Assembly (NCBI GenBank): GCA_913063035.1
Contig: CAJXYS010000019.1
Location: forward strand, 1 to 57,092
Reading direction: 5' to 3'
DNA length: 57,092 nt
From: an uncultured Maritimibacter sp.
GTDB taxonomy: Bacteria > Pseudomonadota > Alphaproteobacteria > Rhodobacterales > Rhodobacteraceae
How positions within the stretch are numbered: position 1 is the first letter of the stretch; the number at the start of each line of letters is the position of its first letter. The notes below the pieces were generated by a model. That model was not told the DNA's origin. It worked only from the letters and a program-made list of their open reading frames with translations, and did not search any database. This document shows, in pieces, positions 18,124-26,935 of this stretch. The position numbers and the translations under genes were made by a program.

Positions 18124-18590
18124 GCACCGCCGCGCTGCCCTCGACCGACGAGGTCTGGACCTGGCTCGACCAGGTTCCCGACCCCGAGATTCCGGTGATC
18201 TCGGTCGTCGACCTCGGCATCGTGCGGGGGGTGGAATGGCAGGACGACACGCTGGTCGTCCATGTCACCCCCACCTATTCCGGCTGCCCGGCGACGACGC
18301 TGATCAATATCGAGATCGAGAAGGCGCTGCGCGACCGTGGCATCGAAAAGCTCCGGATCGAGCGGCGCATCTCGCCGGCCTGGACGACCGACTGGCTGTC
18401 CGAGCGCGGCCGCCAGAAGCTGGAGGACTACGGCATCGCGCCGCCCCAGGCCGCCGGCGGCCCCGATCACTGCCCGCGTTGCGGCAGCAAGAACGTCGAG
18501 AAGGTCAGCCAGTTCGGCTCCACGCCCTGCAAGGCGCAGTGGCGCTGCAAGGACTGTCTCGAACCCTTCGACTATTTCAAGTGCATCTGA
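18120..18590 (+). CDS. paaD: Phenylacetyl-CoA epoxidase assembly factor D (MIP18-like)
   Basis: This 156-residue protein has an N-terminal DUF59/MIP18 domain (VPDPEIPVISVVDLGIVRGV, then YSGCPATT with the reactive Cys) and a C-terminal zinc ribbon CPRCGSKN...CKAQWRCKDC ending FDYFKCI. It is thought to help assemble or mature the iron-sulfur centre of PaaE or the di-iron centre. Translation probably begins at GTG 18120, overlapping the paaC stop as GTGA; another GTG lies one codon earlier, and no ATG fits. Confidence 0.93.
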   Translation: MSTAALPSTDEVWTWLDQVPDPEIPVISVVDLGIVRGVEWQDDTLVVHVTPTYSGCPATTLINIEIEKALRDRGIEKLRIERRISPAWTTDWLSERGRQKLEDYGIAPPQAAGGPDHCPRCGSKNVEKVSQFGSTPCKAQWRCKDCLEPFDYFKCI

Positions 18591-18600
18591 GGAGAGGCGC

Positions 18601-19671
18601 ATGGCACGCTTCCACCCCCTGACCGTCACCGATGTGCAGAAGACGATCCGCGACGCCGTCGTGGTGACGCTGAAGCCCGAGGACCCGGAAACCTTCGATT
18701 TCATTCCCGGCCAGTACCTGACCTTCCGCCGCGATTTCGAGGGCGAGGAGTTGCGCCGCAGCTATTCGATCTGCGCCGGCAAGGACGAGGGCGTGCTGCA
18801 GGTCGGCATCAAGCGCGTCGAGGGGGGCGCCTTTTCCACCTGGGCCAACGAAGAGCTGAAGCCCGGCGACACGCTGGAAGCGATGCCGCCCATGGGCAAC
18901 TTCCACACGCCGATCGCGCCCGGGGCCGACAAGCATTACCTCGGCTTCGCGGGCGGATCGGGCATCACGCCGGTGCTGTCGATCCTCAAGACGGTGCTGC
19001 AACGCGAACCGGAGTCGCGCTTCACGCTGGTCTATGCCAACCGCGCGGTGAACACGATCATGTTCCGCGAGGAACTGGAGGATCTGAAGAACACCTATCT
19101 CGGGCGGCTGAACGTCATCCATGTTCTCGAATCCGGCGGCGAGGAGATCGACCTCTTCACCGGCCGCGTGGACGAGGAGAAATGCGCCCAGCTCTTCCGG
19201 CTCTGGATCGACGTGAAATCCGCCGACACGGCCTTCATCTGTGGCCCCGAACCGATGATGCTGGCGATTTCGCAGGCGCTGCGCGACCACGGCATGGGCG
19301 ACGATCGCATCAAGTTCGAGCTTTTCGCCAGCGCCCAGCCCGGCCGCGCCCGGCGCAAGGCCGTGTCTGCCGATGCCGCCCGCCAGGGCAACACCACCGA
19401 GGCGACCGTGCGTCTCGACGGGGCGGCACACAGCTTCACCATGCCCAAGGACGGCCAGACCATCCTGGATGCCGCTCTCGGACAACAGATGGACGCGCCC
19501 TTCGCCTGCAAGGCCGGGGTGTGCTCGACCTGCCGCGCCAAGGTGGTCGAGGGCGAGGTCGAGATGATCGCCAACCATGCGCTCGAGGATTACGAGGTCG
19601 CACGCGGCTACGTGCTGACCTGCCAGTGCTTCCCGCTGACCGACACGGTCGTCGTGGACTACGACCAGTAA
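18601..19671 (+). CDS. paaE: Phenylacetyl-CoA 1,2-epoxidase reductase subunit E
   Basis: This 356-residue electron-transfer protein passes electrons from NADPH to the PaaA di-iron site. An N-terminal ferredoxin-NADP-reductase module is visible (FAD site RRSYSICAG, nucleotide segment AGGSGITPVLSILKT, terminal CGPEPMM). A C-terminal plant-type 2Fe-2S ferredoxin follows with CKAGVCSTCRAKV and the last cysteine in LTCQC. It starts 10 bases after paaD with GAGGAGAG as ribosome site. Confidence 0.97.
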   Translation: MARFHPLTVTDVQKTIRDAVVVTLKPEDPETFDFIPGQYLTFRRDFEGEELRRSYSICAGKDEGVLQVGIKRVEGGAFSTWANEELKPGDTLEAMPPMGNFHTPIAPGADKHYLGFAGGSGITPVLSILKTVLQREPESRFTLVYANRAVNTIMFREELEDLKNTYLGRLNVIHVLESGGEEIDLFTGRVDEEKCAQLFRLWIDVKSADTAFICGPEPMMLAISQALRDHGMGDDRIKFELFASAQPGRARRKAVSADAARQGNTTEATVRLDGAAHSFTMPKDGQTILDAALGQQMDAPFACKAGVCSTCRAKVVEGEVEMIANHALEDYEVARGYVLTCQCFPLTDTVVVDYDQ

Positions 19672-19681
19672 GGAGAGACCG

Positions 19682-20443
19682 ATGGCCGAGGACATGACGA
19701 TCGAGAGCTATCTCGCGCAGGGCGGGGTGCTGTCCAACCCGGAAAACGTGCCCCCGCGCTACCGCGCGGAACTGATGAAGCTGATGACCACCTTCGTGGA
19801 CAGCGAACTGGCCGGCTCGGCCGGCTTCGCGGATATCATCAACGAGGCGCCCGGCATCAAGGAACGGATCGCCGCCTGCCGGATCGTGATGGAAAAGACC
19901 GATCACGCGGAACGCGTGATGAAGGTCATGGCCGATTTCGGCGCCGATATCGAGAAATACGCCACCCACCAGCCCTGGACCGCGCGGCTGGACCGTGACG
20001 CGGTGCTGGGACCGACGCGCACCGGCGGCGACATGCGTCTCTCGGTCTTTCACTACCCGCTCGCGGGCTGGACCGACGCGGTGGTGATGAACGTCCTGAT
20101 GGGCCGCGCCGTGAGGATCCAGCTGGACGAGTTCGCCCGGGTCTCCTACCAGCCGCTGGCCGAAGCTTTCCGCGCGATCCTGCCCGTCGAGACGCGCCAC
20201 GCCGAACTTGGCGAGGAAGGCCTGCGCAAGCTGGTCGCGGACCCGGCCGCGCGCGACGCGGTGGCGGCGTCGGTCGCCTATTGGTGGCCGCGGGTGGCCG
20301 AAAGCTTCGGCGCCGCCGAATCCGCGCGCTTCGAGCAGCAGAAGGGCTACGGTCTGCGCCACCGGTCCAACGCGGACTTGCTGGCAAGCTGGGAAAAGGA
20401 CGCCGGCGCGCTTCTGTCGGAACTGGGCCTCAAGGCGGGCTGA
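19682..20443 (+). CDS. Extra PaaA-like ferritin-fold protein in the paa operon (PF05138-like)
   Basis: This 253-residue protein follows paaE by 10 bases with AAGGAGAGA as ribosome site, so it is translated with the epoxidase genes. It resembles PaaA/PaaC in overall pattern (helical, YLAQGGVLSNPENVPPRYRAE start; RAVRIQLDEFARVSYQPLAEAF). The second ExxH motif is present (PVETRHAELGEEG), but where PaaA has DEAGH this protein reads MEKTDHAERV, placing Glu four instead of three residues before His. It may be an accessory structural subunit, an alternative oxygenase subunit or a protective protein. It is not PaaA, B or C, all of which are present. Function unknown. Confidence 0.8.
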   Translation: MAEDMTIESYLAQGGVLSNPENVPPRYRAELMKLMTTFVDSELAGSAGFADIINEAPGIKERIAACRIVMEKTDHAERVMKVMADFGADIEKYATHQPWTARLDRDAVLGPTRTGGDMRLSVFHYPLAGWTDAVVMNVLMGRAVRIQLDEFARVSYQPLAEAFRAILPVETRHAELGEEGLRKLVADPAARDAVAASVAYWWPRVAESFGAAESARFEQQKGYGLRHRSNADLLASWEKDAGALLSELGLKAG

Positions 20444-20491
20444 CGCCCCGCCTGCCTGCCGTCCCGCACGGCCCGGTCGGCCGGCGGCGGT

Positions 20492-21088
20492 TCAGAGTCC
20501 CTTCACCCCGTGCAGCACGAGCTTGGTGACGAGATCCGCGTAATCGCGCCGGGCCTCTTCGCTGTCGTCGTGGTTCCACATGTAAAACCAGTTGAGCATC
20601 CCGAAGACCGACATGGTGGCGGCGCGCAGTTTGCGGCTGTCATCTGAGAAGACGCCGGGCGCCACGGCACGCACGATCTCGGCCACCTGGCCCACGAGGT
20701 CACGCTGGTAGTCGCGCAGGACGCGCTGCTGTTCCGACGGCAGGGCCGCCATGCCCCCGATCTGCACCCGGTGCTCGTCATCCGCGCCGCGATAGGCCAT
20801 CAGGATCTCGAGCACGACCGCCCGCAGATGCGTCTCCGGGGTCATTCCCGCGCCGTCCACCGCGGCGATGCGGTCGCGCAGCTCTTTCAGGTAGGTATCG
20901 AGGATGTCGTAGAGCAGCGCTTCCTTGCTGTCATAGTAGTGGTAGATGTTCGCCTTCGAGATTCCGCATTCCCTGGCGAGCAGGCTCATCGACGCGCGGT
21001 CGTAGCCCTGTTCGGCGAAGACGCGGGCGGCCGCGGCCAGGATCTGGCCGCGCTTCTCGTCATGATCCTTGGCGATCGTCCGGGCCAC
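20492..21088 (-). CDS. paaR: TetR-family repressor of phenylacetate genes (PaaR-type)
   Basis: This 198-residue TetR protein has an N-terminal helix-turn-helix (about residues 10-55: GQILAAAARVFAEQGYDRASMSLLARECGISKANIYHYYDSKEALL in segments) and an all-helical ligand domain. It is the last gene of paaG-paaI-paaK-paaR, 3 bases after paaK. PaaR proteins of beta- and alphaproteobacteria repress paa genes and release DNA on binding phenylacetyl-CoA. The candidate operators at 14803 and 23689 fit this. Translation starts at GTG 21088. It converges on the extra PaaA-like gene. Confidence 0.88.
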   Translation of the reverse strand: MARTIAKDHDEKRGQILAAAARVFAEQGYDRASMSLLARECGISKANIYHYYDSKEALLYDILDTYLKELRDRIAAVDGAGMTPETHLRAVVLEILMAYRGADDEHRVQIGGMAALPSEQQRVLRDYQRDLVGQVAEIVRAVAPGVFSDDSRKLRAATMSVFGMLNWFYMWNHDDSEEARRDYADLVTKLVLHGVKGL

Positions 21089-21091
21089 TGG

Positions 21092-22402
21092 TCACTCCTT
21101 CGGGCGCTTGTCGACGACGCGCTGCGCCTTGCCTTCCGACCGGGTCACGCCGCCGGGTTCGGCCACGATGATCTCGGCACTGACGCCGACCGTGTCCTTG
21201 ATCTTCTTGCCCAGCGCCTTGGCCGCGGCCGCGCGGCCCTCCTCGCTCGCCGCCGCCGGCAGGCATTCGCAATGCACCCGCATCGCGTCCATCCGCCCGT
21301 GGCGGAAAAGCTCGATCTGGAAATGCGGCGCCAGCCCGGTGGTGGCGAGCAGCAGCTCTTCCACCTGGGTCGGGAAGACGTTGACGCCCCGCAGGATGAT
21401 CATGTCGTCGGACCGGCCGGTGATCTTCTCCATCCGGCGCATCGACCGCGCCGTGCCCGGCAGCAGCCGCGTCAGGTCGCGGGTCCGGTAGCGGATCATC
21501 GGCAGGCCTTCCTTTGTGAGCGTGGTGAAGACCAGCTCGCCAAGCTCGCCGTCCTCGACCGGCTCGCCCGTCTCGGGGTCGATGATCTCGGGGTAGAAGT
21601 GATCTTCCCAGATATGCAGCCCGTCCTTGGTCTCGACGCATTCATTGGCCACGCCCGGCCCCATGATCTCGGACAGGCCGTAGATGTCGACCGCGTGCAT
21701 GTCGAAGGCGTCCTCCACCTCCTTGCGCATCGCGTTGGTCCAGGGCTCGGCCCCGAAAATGCCGACATCGAGCGAAGTCAGACGCGGATCCATGTCCTCG
21801 CGGCGGAACTCGTCGAGAATGTTCAGCATGTAGGACGGCGTCACCATGATGGTCGAGGGCTCGAAATCCTGGATCAGCATGACCTGGCGCGGCGTCATGC
21901 CCCCCGAGACCGGCACAACCGTGCAGCCCAGGCGCTCGGCCCCGTAATGGGCGCCGAGCCCGCCGGTGAAAAGTCCGTAGCCATAGGCCACGTGCACCAC
22001 GTCACCCGGCCGCGTTCCGCTGGCGCGCATCGACCGCGCCACGAGATCGGCCCAGGTGTCGATATCGTTCCTGGTGTAGCCGACGACGGTCGGTTTGCCG
22101 GTGGTGCCGGACGAGCCATGCACCCGCACGATCTGGTCGCGCGGCACAGCAAAGAGGCCGAAGGGATAGTGATCGCGCAGGTCCTGCTTGACGGTGAAGG
22201 GAAACTTCGAGAGATCCTTCAGGGTCTTCAGGTCGCTCGGATGCACGCCGACCTCGTCGAAGCGCTGTCGATACATCGGCACGTTCTCATAGGCGTGATG
22301 CAGCGACCATTTCAGCCGCTCGAGCTGCAGCGACTGGATCTCGTCGCGCGACGCGATTTCGATTCGATCGAGGTCTTCCTTCCTCGGCGTCAGGTCCTTC
22401 AT
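21092..22402 (-). CDS. paaK: Phenylacetate-CoA ligase
   Basis: This 436-residue adenylate-forming enzyme activates phenylacetate to phenylacetyl-CoA, the entry step of the pathway. The P-loop VHGSSGTTGKPTVVGYT, YGLSEIMGPGV and the hinge region with RTRDLTRLLPG are present, along with the PaaK-type C-terminus (GVNVFPTQVEELLL). Length is normal. The ATG at 22402 gives the family N-terminus and follows paaI by 11 bases with GGGGGAGAC before it. Confidence 0.96.
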   Translation of the reverse strand: MKDLTPRKEDLDRIEIASRDEIQSLQLERLKWSLHHAYENVPMYRQRFDEVGVHPSDLKTLKDLSKFPFTVKQDLRDHYPFGLFAVPRDQIVRVHGSSGTTGKPTVVGYTRNDIDTWADLVARSMRASGTRPGDVVHVAYGYGLFTGGLGAHYGAERLGCTVVPVSGGMTPRQVMLIQDFEPSTIMVTPSYMLNILDEFRREDMDPRLTSLDVGIFGAEPWTNAMRKEVEDAFDMHAVDIYGLSEIMGPGVANECVETKDGLHIWEDHFYPEIIDPETGEPVEDGELGELVFTTLTKEGLPMIRYRTRDLTRLLPGTARSMRRMEKITGRSDDMIILRGVNVFPTQVEELLLATTGLAPHFQIELFRHGRMDAMRVHCECLPAAASEEGRAAAAKALGKKIKDTVGVSAEIIVAEPGGVTRSEGKAQRVVDKRPKE

Positions 22403-22413
22403 GTCTCCCCCCT

Positions 22414-22857
22414 TCAGGCGTCCGCCTCTTCGGCGAAATGCTGTCCGTTGATGATGCGCGAGCAGCCGCGGAACTCGGCGATGGTCGCGCCGTCCGAATC
22501 GGTCACGGTCACGTCGTAGATACCGCTGCGCCCCCGCAGGCTGATCTCGCGCGCGGTGGCGGTCAGCCTGTCGCCAAGCTGCCCCGGCGCGATGAAGGTG
22601 ATCGTGTTGTGCTGGGCGACGGCATGCTTGTTGTAGCTGTTGCAGGCAAAGGCAAAGGCGCTGTCGGCCAGGCTGAAGATCACGCCGCCATGGCATATGT
22701 CATGGCCGTTGGTGTGGTGCTTCTCCACCGTCATGGTCAGCACGGCACGGCCCGGCCCGACCTCGGCGATTTCCATGCCGAGCCACTTGGACGCGTCGTC
22801 ATTGGCCCACATCGCCTCCGTGCTGCGGCGGGCGCGGTCCTGGGCGGAAACGGTCAT
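22414..22857 (-). CDS. paaI: Hydroxyphenylacetyl-CoA thioesterase PaaI
   Basis: This 147-residue hotdog-fold thioesterase shows the PaaI active-site pattern HTNGHDICHGGVIFSLADSAFAFACNS. PaaI is thought to rescue CoA from dead-end CoA thioesters formed in the pathway. Its ATG overlaps the paaG stop (ATGA), so translation of the two is coupled. A second, more distant hotdog protein is at 30924-31358. Confidence 0.92.
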   Translation of the reverse strand: MTVSAQDRARRSTEAMWANDDASKWLGMEIAEVGPGRAVLTMTVEKHHTNGHDICHGGVIFSLADSAFAFACNSYNKHAVAQHNTITFIAPGQLGDRLTATAREISLRGRSGIYDVTVTDSDGATIAEFRGCSRIINGQHFAEEADA

Positions 22858-23645
22858 GCCTGTCCCCCCGTGAATTTCGCGGGCCGCTTTTCCAGGAAGG
22901 CCGAGACGCCCTCGGCATAATCCGGTGTCGCGCCGCAGGTCTTCTGGTAGTCGGCTTCGAGGTCGAGCTGTGCGTCGAGCGTGTTGGTCGCCGCGGCCTG
23001 GATCGCCTTCTTCGTGTGGGCGAGCCCGACCGTGGGACCAGCCGCCAGCCCGGCGGCGAGCGCGCGGGCCTCTTCCATCAGCTCGGCGTCCGCCACCGCT
23101 TTCCAGATCAGCCCCCACTCCGCGGCCCTGGGCGCCGGCAGCGGCTCGGCCGTCAGCGCGAGGGCCTTGGCGCGCGCCTCGCCCAGCAGTCGGGTCAGCG
23201 ACCAGGTGCCCCCGCCGTCGGGCACGAGCCCGACCTTGGCAAAGGACTGGATGAACTTGGCACTCTCGGCGGCCAGGACGATGTCGCAGGCCAGCGCCAC
23301 GTTGGCCCCTGCCCCCGCGGCCACGCCGTTCACCGCGCAGACCACCGGGCAGTCGAGCGACCGGATCAGCCGCACCAGCGGGTTGTAGAACTCGGTCAGG
23401 GTGCGGCTCAGGTCCGGCGCGCCCTCCATCTTGGACGGGTCCCGGTCGCCGAGGTCCTGGCCGGCGCAGAAGCCCCGCCCGGCACCGGTCAGCAGAACGG
23501 CACGCGCGCCGCCATCCCGCGCCGATTCGAGTGCGGCGCGCAACGCGAGATGCATCTCGTCGTTGAAAGAGTTCAGCCGATCCGGGCGGTTGAGGGTAAT
23601 CTCCACCCAATCACCGTGATCCTGCGAAAGAATCGTATCGCTCAT
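22854..23645 (-). CDS. paaG: 1,2-epoxyphenylacetyl-CoA isomerase
   Basis: This 263-residue crotonase-fold enzyme converts ring-1,2-epoxyphenylacetyl-CoA to the oxepin-CoA. The oxyanion-hole segments FCAGQDLGDRD and AVNGVAAGAGANVALACDI and the catalytic Asp in GLVPDGGGTW match PaaG. It is the first gene of the minus-strand paaGIKR operon. I chose ATG 23645 (MSDTILSQDHG); the longer frame to 23705 would put coding sequence over the operator and promoter. Confidence 0.93.
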   Translation of the reverse strand: MSDTILSQDHGDWVEITLNRPDRLNSFNDEMHLALRAALESARDGGARAVLLTGAGRGFCAGQDLGDRDPSKMEGAPDLSRTLTEFYNPLVRLIRSLDCPVVCAVNGVAAGAGANVALACDIVLAAESAKFIQSFAKVGLVPDGGGTWSLTRLLGEARAKALALTAEPLPAPRAAEWGLIWKAVADAELMEEARALAAGLAAGPTVGLAHTKKAIQAAATNTLDAQLDLEADYQKTCGATPDYAEGVSAFLEKRPAKFTGGQA

Positions 23646-23680
23646 GCCCTGTCCCGTTTCCGGTTGTTTCGACAAAACAT

Positions 23681-23719
23681 TTGCATAAACCGAACGGTTG
23701 GTCAATAATGTTGGTCAAT
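23681..23719. promoter_or_regulatory. Overlapping divergent promoters with PaaR-type operator
   Basis: On the plus strand TTGCAT (23681-23686), a 17-base spacer and AATAAT (23704-23709) serve the gene at 23771. On the minus strand TTGACC (23705-23700), a 17-base spacer and AAATGT (23682-23677) can serve paaG. The shared spacer holds an imperfect palindrome ACCGAACGGTTGGT (23689-23702) that includes AACCG-AA-CGGTT, and a 9-base direct repeat TTGGTCAAT at 23698-23706 and 23711-23719. One bound repressor would close both promoters. Confidence 0.65.
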
Positions 23720-23770
23720 CACCCGCCGCGCTGATTCCGGCGGTGGCCAGACGAGACATTCGGGGGGAGC

Positions 23771-25816
23771 ATGACGGAACGGGAGCCGGTGACGGTGCGG
23801 ATCGAGGGCGACCTGGCCTGGGTCAGGATCGACAATCCGCCGGTCAACGCGACATCGGCCGCCGTGCGCGCCGGGCTCGAGCGCGCCGTCGACGCGGTCG
23901 CCGCCGCCGGCGCACGCGCCGCGATTCTCTCCTGTGCCGGCAAGACCTTCGTGGCGGGCGGCGACATCTCGGAATTCGGCAAGCCGCCGATCCTGCCGCA
24001 CCTGCCCGACGTCGTCACGAAGATCGAACAGAGCGACGTGCCGTTCATCGCGGCGATGCACGGCAACGTGCTTGGCGGTGGCTTCGAGATCGCCATGGCA
24101 TGCGCGTGGCGAATCGCGCGGGCGGGCACGAAGTTCGGCCTGCCGGAGGTGAATATCGGGCTCGTGCCCGGCGCGGGCGGCAGCCAGCGTCTGCCGCGCC
24201 TGATCGGCGTCGAAGCCAGCGTCGAGGTTGCCTGCCAGGCCAAGATGCTCGACGCGCAGACCCTCCATGACCTGGGTGGCCTCGACATGGTAACGGACGG
24301 CGATCCCGAACTGGCCGCGGCCGAATTCGCCAAGACCCTCCCCGACCGGCCCGCGCCGGTCAGCGCGCGTCCGGTGGCCCCGGTGGCCAGCGACTTCTTC
24401 GATACGACCCGTGCGGCGCTGCGGAAGAAGTCCAAGGGCCAGCAATCGCCCCTGCACAATCTCGACGCCATCGCATGGGCGACGCAGATGCCCTTCGACG
24501 CGGGGCAGCCGAAGGAACGCGCGCTGCACCTGGCGTTGCGCGACGGGGCCGAATCGCGAGCCCTGCGCCACGTGTTCTTCGCCGAGCGAACCGTCGCCCG
24601 GCCCGGCGCCATCGACGGCATCGCACCCCGCGACGTCGCGCGGATCGCCGTCGTCGGCGGCGGGCTGATGGGGGCGGGTATCGCGATGGCTGCGCTTTCG
24701 GGCGGCCTGTCGGTCACCCTGGTCGAGCGTGACGCCGACGCGGCCGCAGCCGCGCATGATCGCGTGGCGGGGCTCCTCGAGGGCGCCGTCAGCCGCGGCA
24801 AGATGCGTGCCGACGACCACGCCGCCGCGCTGGCCCGGTTCACCGCCACCGCGGATTACGCCGACGCCGCCGGCGTCGATCTCGCCGTGGAAGCGGTGTT
24901 CGAGGATCTCGCCGTCAAGCAGGAAGTCTTCCGGCAGCTTGCCGCCGTCGTGAACGGCACGGCGATCCTGGCGACCAACACCTCCTATCTCGATCCGCGC
25001 GAGATCTTCGCCGGCATCGCCAATCCCGGCCGCTGCCTCGGGCTGCATTTCTTCTCGCCCGCGCATGTGATGAAGCTGCTGGAAATCGTGAAGACCCCCG
25101 ACACCGAGGCCGCGGTGCTCGCCACAGCCTTCGCGCTCGCCAAGCGGCTCCGCAAGGTGGCCGTGCTGTCGGGCATCTGCGACGGCTTCATCGGCAACCG
25201 GATGCTCTCGGCCTATCGTCGCGAGGCCGATTACCTGCTGGCCGACGGCGCCTTGCCCCACGAGGTCGACGCGGCGATGCGCGCCTTCGGCATGCCGATG
25301 GGCCCCTACGAGTTGCAGGACCTGACGGGGCTGCAGATCGCCTGGGCCAACCGCAAGCGCCAGGCCGCGACCCGCGACCCGGCCGAGCGCTACGTCACCA
25401 TCGCCGACCAGCTGTGCGAGATGGACCGGCTCGGCCAGCGCAGCGGGCGCGGCTGGTACCGCTACGAGGCGGGCGACCGGACGCCAAGGCACGATGCGGA
25501 GGTCGACGCGCTCATCGAACGGTATTCGGCGGACAACAGAATCTCGCGCCGTGCCTTCACCGCCGAGGAGATTGCCGACCGGCTGGTCGCCGTTCTCGTC
25601 AACGAGGGCGCGCGCATCGTCGAGGAAGGCATCGCCGAACGCCACGCCGACGTCGACATGGTCCAGATCCACGGCTACGGTTTCCCGCGCTGGAGGGGGG
25701 GACCGATGCATTACGCGACCGAGATCGGCACCGACCGGGTCGCCCGCACGATGCGCGACGTCGCCGAGCAGAGCCCCGGCTCCTGGACGATTTCCGATTT
25801 GCTACACGGGGCCTGA
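23771..25816 (+). CDS. Bifunctional enoyl-CoA hydratase/3-hydroxyacyl-CoA dehydrogenase of the paa cluster
   Basis: This 681-residue FadB/FadJ-type protein has an N-terminal crotonase domain (about 1-190) in which both catalytic glutamates are present (GGGFEIAM and FGLPEVNIG). A NAD-binding 3-hydroxyacyl-CoA dehydrogenase domain follows (from about residue 293, VVGGGLMGAGIA), with the catalytic His in GLHFFSPAHVMKLLE. It can hydrate 2,3-dehydroadipyl-CoA and oxidise 3-hydroxyadipyl-CoA, steps done by separate PaaF and PaaH in E. coli. No separate paaF or paaH is in the window, so this fusion probably replaces both. It shares an operator with paaG. Confidence 0.9.
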   Translation: MTEREPVTVRIEGDLAWVRIDNPPVNATSAAVRAGLERAVDAVAAAGARAAILSCAGKTFVAGGDISEFGKPPILPHLPDVVTKIEQSDVPFIAAMHGNVLGGGFEIAMACAWRIARAGTKFGLPEVNIGLVPGAGGSQRLPRLIGVEASVEVACQAKMLDAQTLHDLGGLDMVTDGDPELAAAEFAKTLPDRPAPVSARPVAPVASDFFDTTRAALRKKSKGQQSPLHNLDAIAWATQMPFDAGQPKERALHLALRDGAESRALRHVFFAERTVARPGAIDGIAPRDVARIAVVGGGLMGAGIAMAALSGGLSVTLVERDADAAAAAHDRVAGLLEGAVSRGKMRADDHAAALARFTATADYADAAGVDLAVEAVFEDLAVKQEVFRQLAAVVNGTAILATNTSYLDPREIFAGIANPGRCLGLHFFSPAHVMKLLEIVKTPDTEAAVLATAFALAKRLRKVAVLSGICDGFIGNRMLSAYRREADYLLADGALPHEVDAAMRAFGMPMGPYELQDLTGLQIAWANRKRQAATRDPAERYVTIADQLCEMDRLGQRSGRGWYRYEAGDRTPRHDAEVDALIERYSADNRISRRAFTAEEIADRLVAVLVNEGARIVEEGIAERHADVDMVQIHGYGFPRWRGGPMHYATEIGTDRVARTMRDVAEQSPGSWTISDLLHGA

Positions 25817-25853
25817 ACCGGCCCTGTCCGACTGGTCAGAAAGGGAGGAAACC

Positions 25854-26876
25854 ATGACCAAACTCAACACGCTCTCGACGCTGCTTGCCGGCGCCGCCCT
25901 TGCGGTCACCGGCACCGCCGCGTCGGCGCAGGACTACACCCTGACGATCTCGAGCTGGGCACCGCCCACGCACAACATCAACGCGAAGATGTGGCCGAAA
26001 TTCATCGAGATGGTCGAAGAGGCCACCGACGGCCGCGTCACCGCCGAGCTGAAGCTGGGCCTCGCCCCCCCGCCGGCGCAGATGGACATGATCATGGACG
26101 GCGCCGCCGATGCCTCGATCATCTTCCACGGCTACCAGGCCGGCCGCTTCGTCACCACGAAGATGATCGAGCTGCCCGGCTATGAAGGCTCCGCCGAGGC
26201 CGCGTCGGTGGCGTATTGGCGCGCCTATGACGAATACCTCTCGGAAGCCGACGAGCATCGCGGCGTCAAGGTCATCGCCATGCACACCCACGGCCCGGCC
26301 CAGGTCCACGTGGCCGAGAAGATCGAGAGCCTCGACGAGATCGCCGGCCTGAAACTCCGCGTGCCGGGCGGCGTCGGCAGCGCCGTGGGCGACGCGCTCG
26401 GCGCGACCGGGATCCAGGTGCCCGCGCCCAAGGTCTACGAGACGCTGGCCTCCAACGCCGCCGACGGCGTGGTGATGCCGGTCGACTCGCGCAAGGGCTT
26501 CAACCTGATCGAGGTGGCGCCGCATCTCTACGAGATGCCGGGCGGGTTCTACCGCGGCTCCTTCGCCTTCATCATGAACGAGGACACCTTCGCCAGCCTG
26601 CCGGAGGACATCCAGCAGGTCCTGGACGAAGAGGTCTTCGGCGAACCGCTGTCGCGCGAGATCGGCAAGATCTGGGACGGCGGCGATATCGAGAGCCTCG
26701 AGGCGACGGAAGCCGCCGCGGACAACACGATCACCGAGGCCTCGGAAGCCGACCAGGCGAAGTTCAAGGAAATCGCCTCGGGCGTCATCGACGCGGTGAT
26801 CGAGGAAGTCTCCGCCACCGGCGTCGACGCCGGTGCCGCGCATGAGATGATCATGAACGAGATGGCGAACTACTGA
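25854..26876 (+). CDS. TRAP transporter solute-binding protein (DctP family) in the paa cluster
   Basis: This 340-residue periplasmic binding protein has a signal peptide (residues 1-24, ending ASAQ), the DctP pattern SWAPPTHNINAKMWPKF, and the ligand-binding Arg region GLKLRVPGG. It starts 37 bases after the hydratase/dehydrogenase stop behind AAGGGAGGA, and dctQ, dctM and paaZ follow on the same strand. The position suggests that it captures phenylacetate or a related aromatic acid, which is an inference from context. Confidence 0.92.
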   Translation: MTKLNTLSTLLAGAALAVTGTAASAQDYTLTISSWAPPTHNINAKMWPKFIEMVEEATDGRVTAELKLGLAPPPAQMDMIMDGAADASIIFHGYQAGRFVTTKMIELPGYEGSAEAASVAYWRAYDEYLSEADEHRGVKVIAMHTHGPAQVHVAEKIESLDEIAGLKLRVPGGVGSAVGDALGATGIQVPAPKVYETLASNAADGVVMPVDSRKGFNLIEVAPHLYEMPGGFYRGSFAFIMNEDTFASLPEDIQQVLDEEVFGEPLSREIGKIWDGGDIESLEATEAAADNTITEASEADQAKFKEIASGVIDAVIEEVSATGVDAGAAHEMIMNEMANY

Positions 26877-26883
26877 GCCACAG

Positions 26884-26913
26884 GGCCCGGCGGCGCGTCG
26901 TCGCCGCCGGGCC
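26884..26913 (+). terminator. Hairpin after the TRAP binding-protein gene
   Basis: Perfect 12-base GC stem (26884-26895 with 26902-26913) and loop CGTCGT, followed by GCATTTC. It lies 8 bases after the dctP stop and 23 bases before dctQ. It probably protects the dctP message or attenuates read-through, giving excess binding protein over permease. Confidence 0.7.
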
Positions 26914-26935
26914 GCATTTCCCGGAGGCATCCCCC

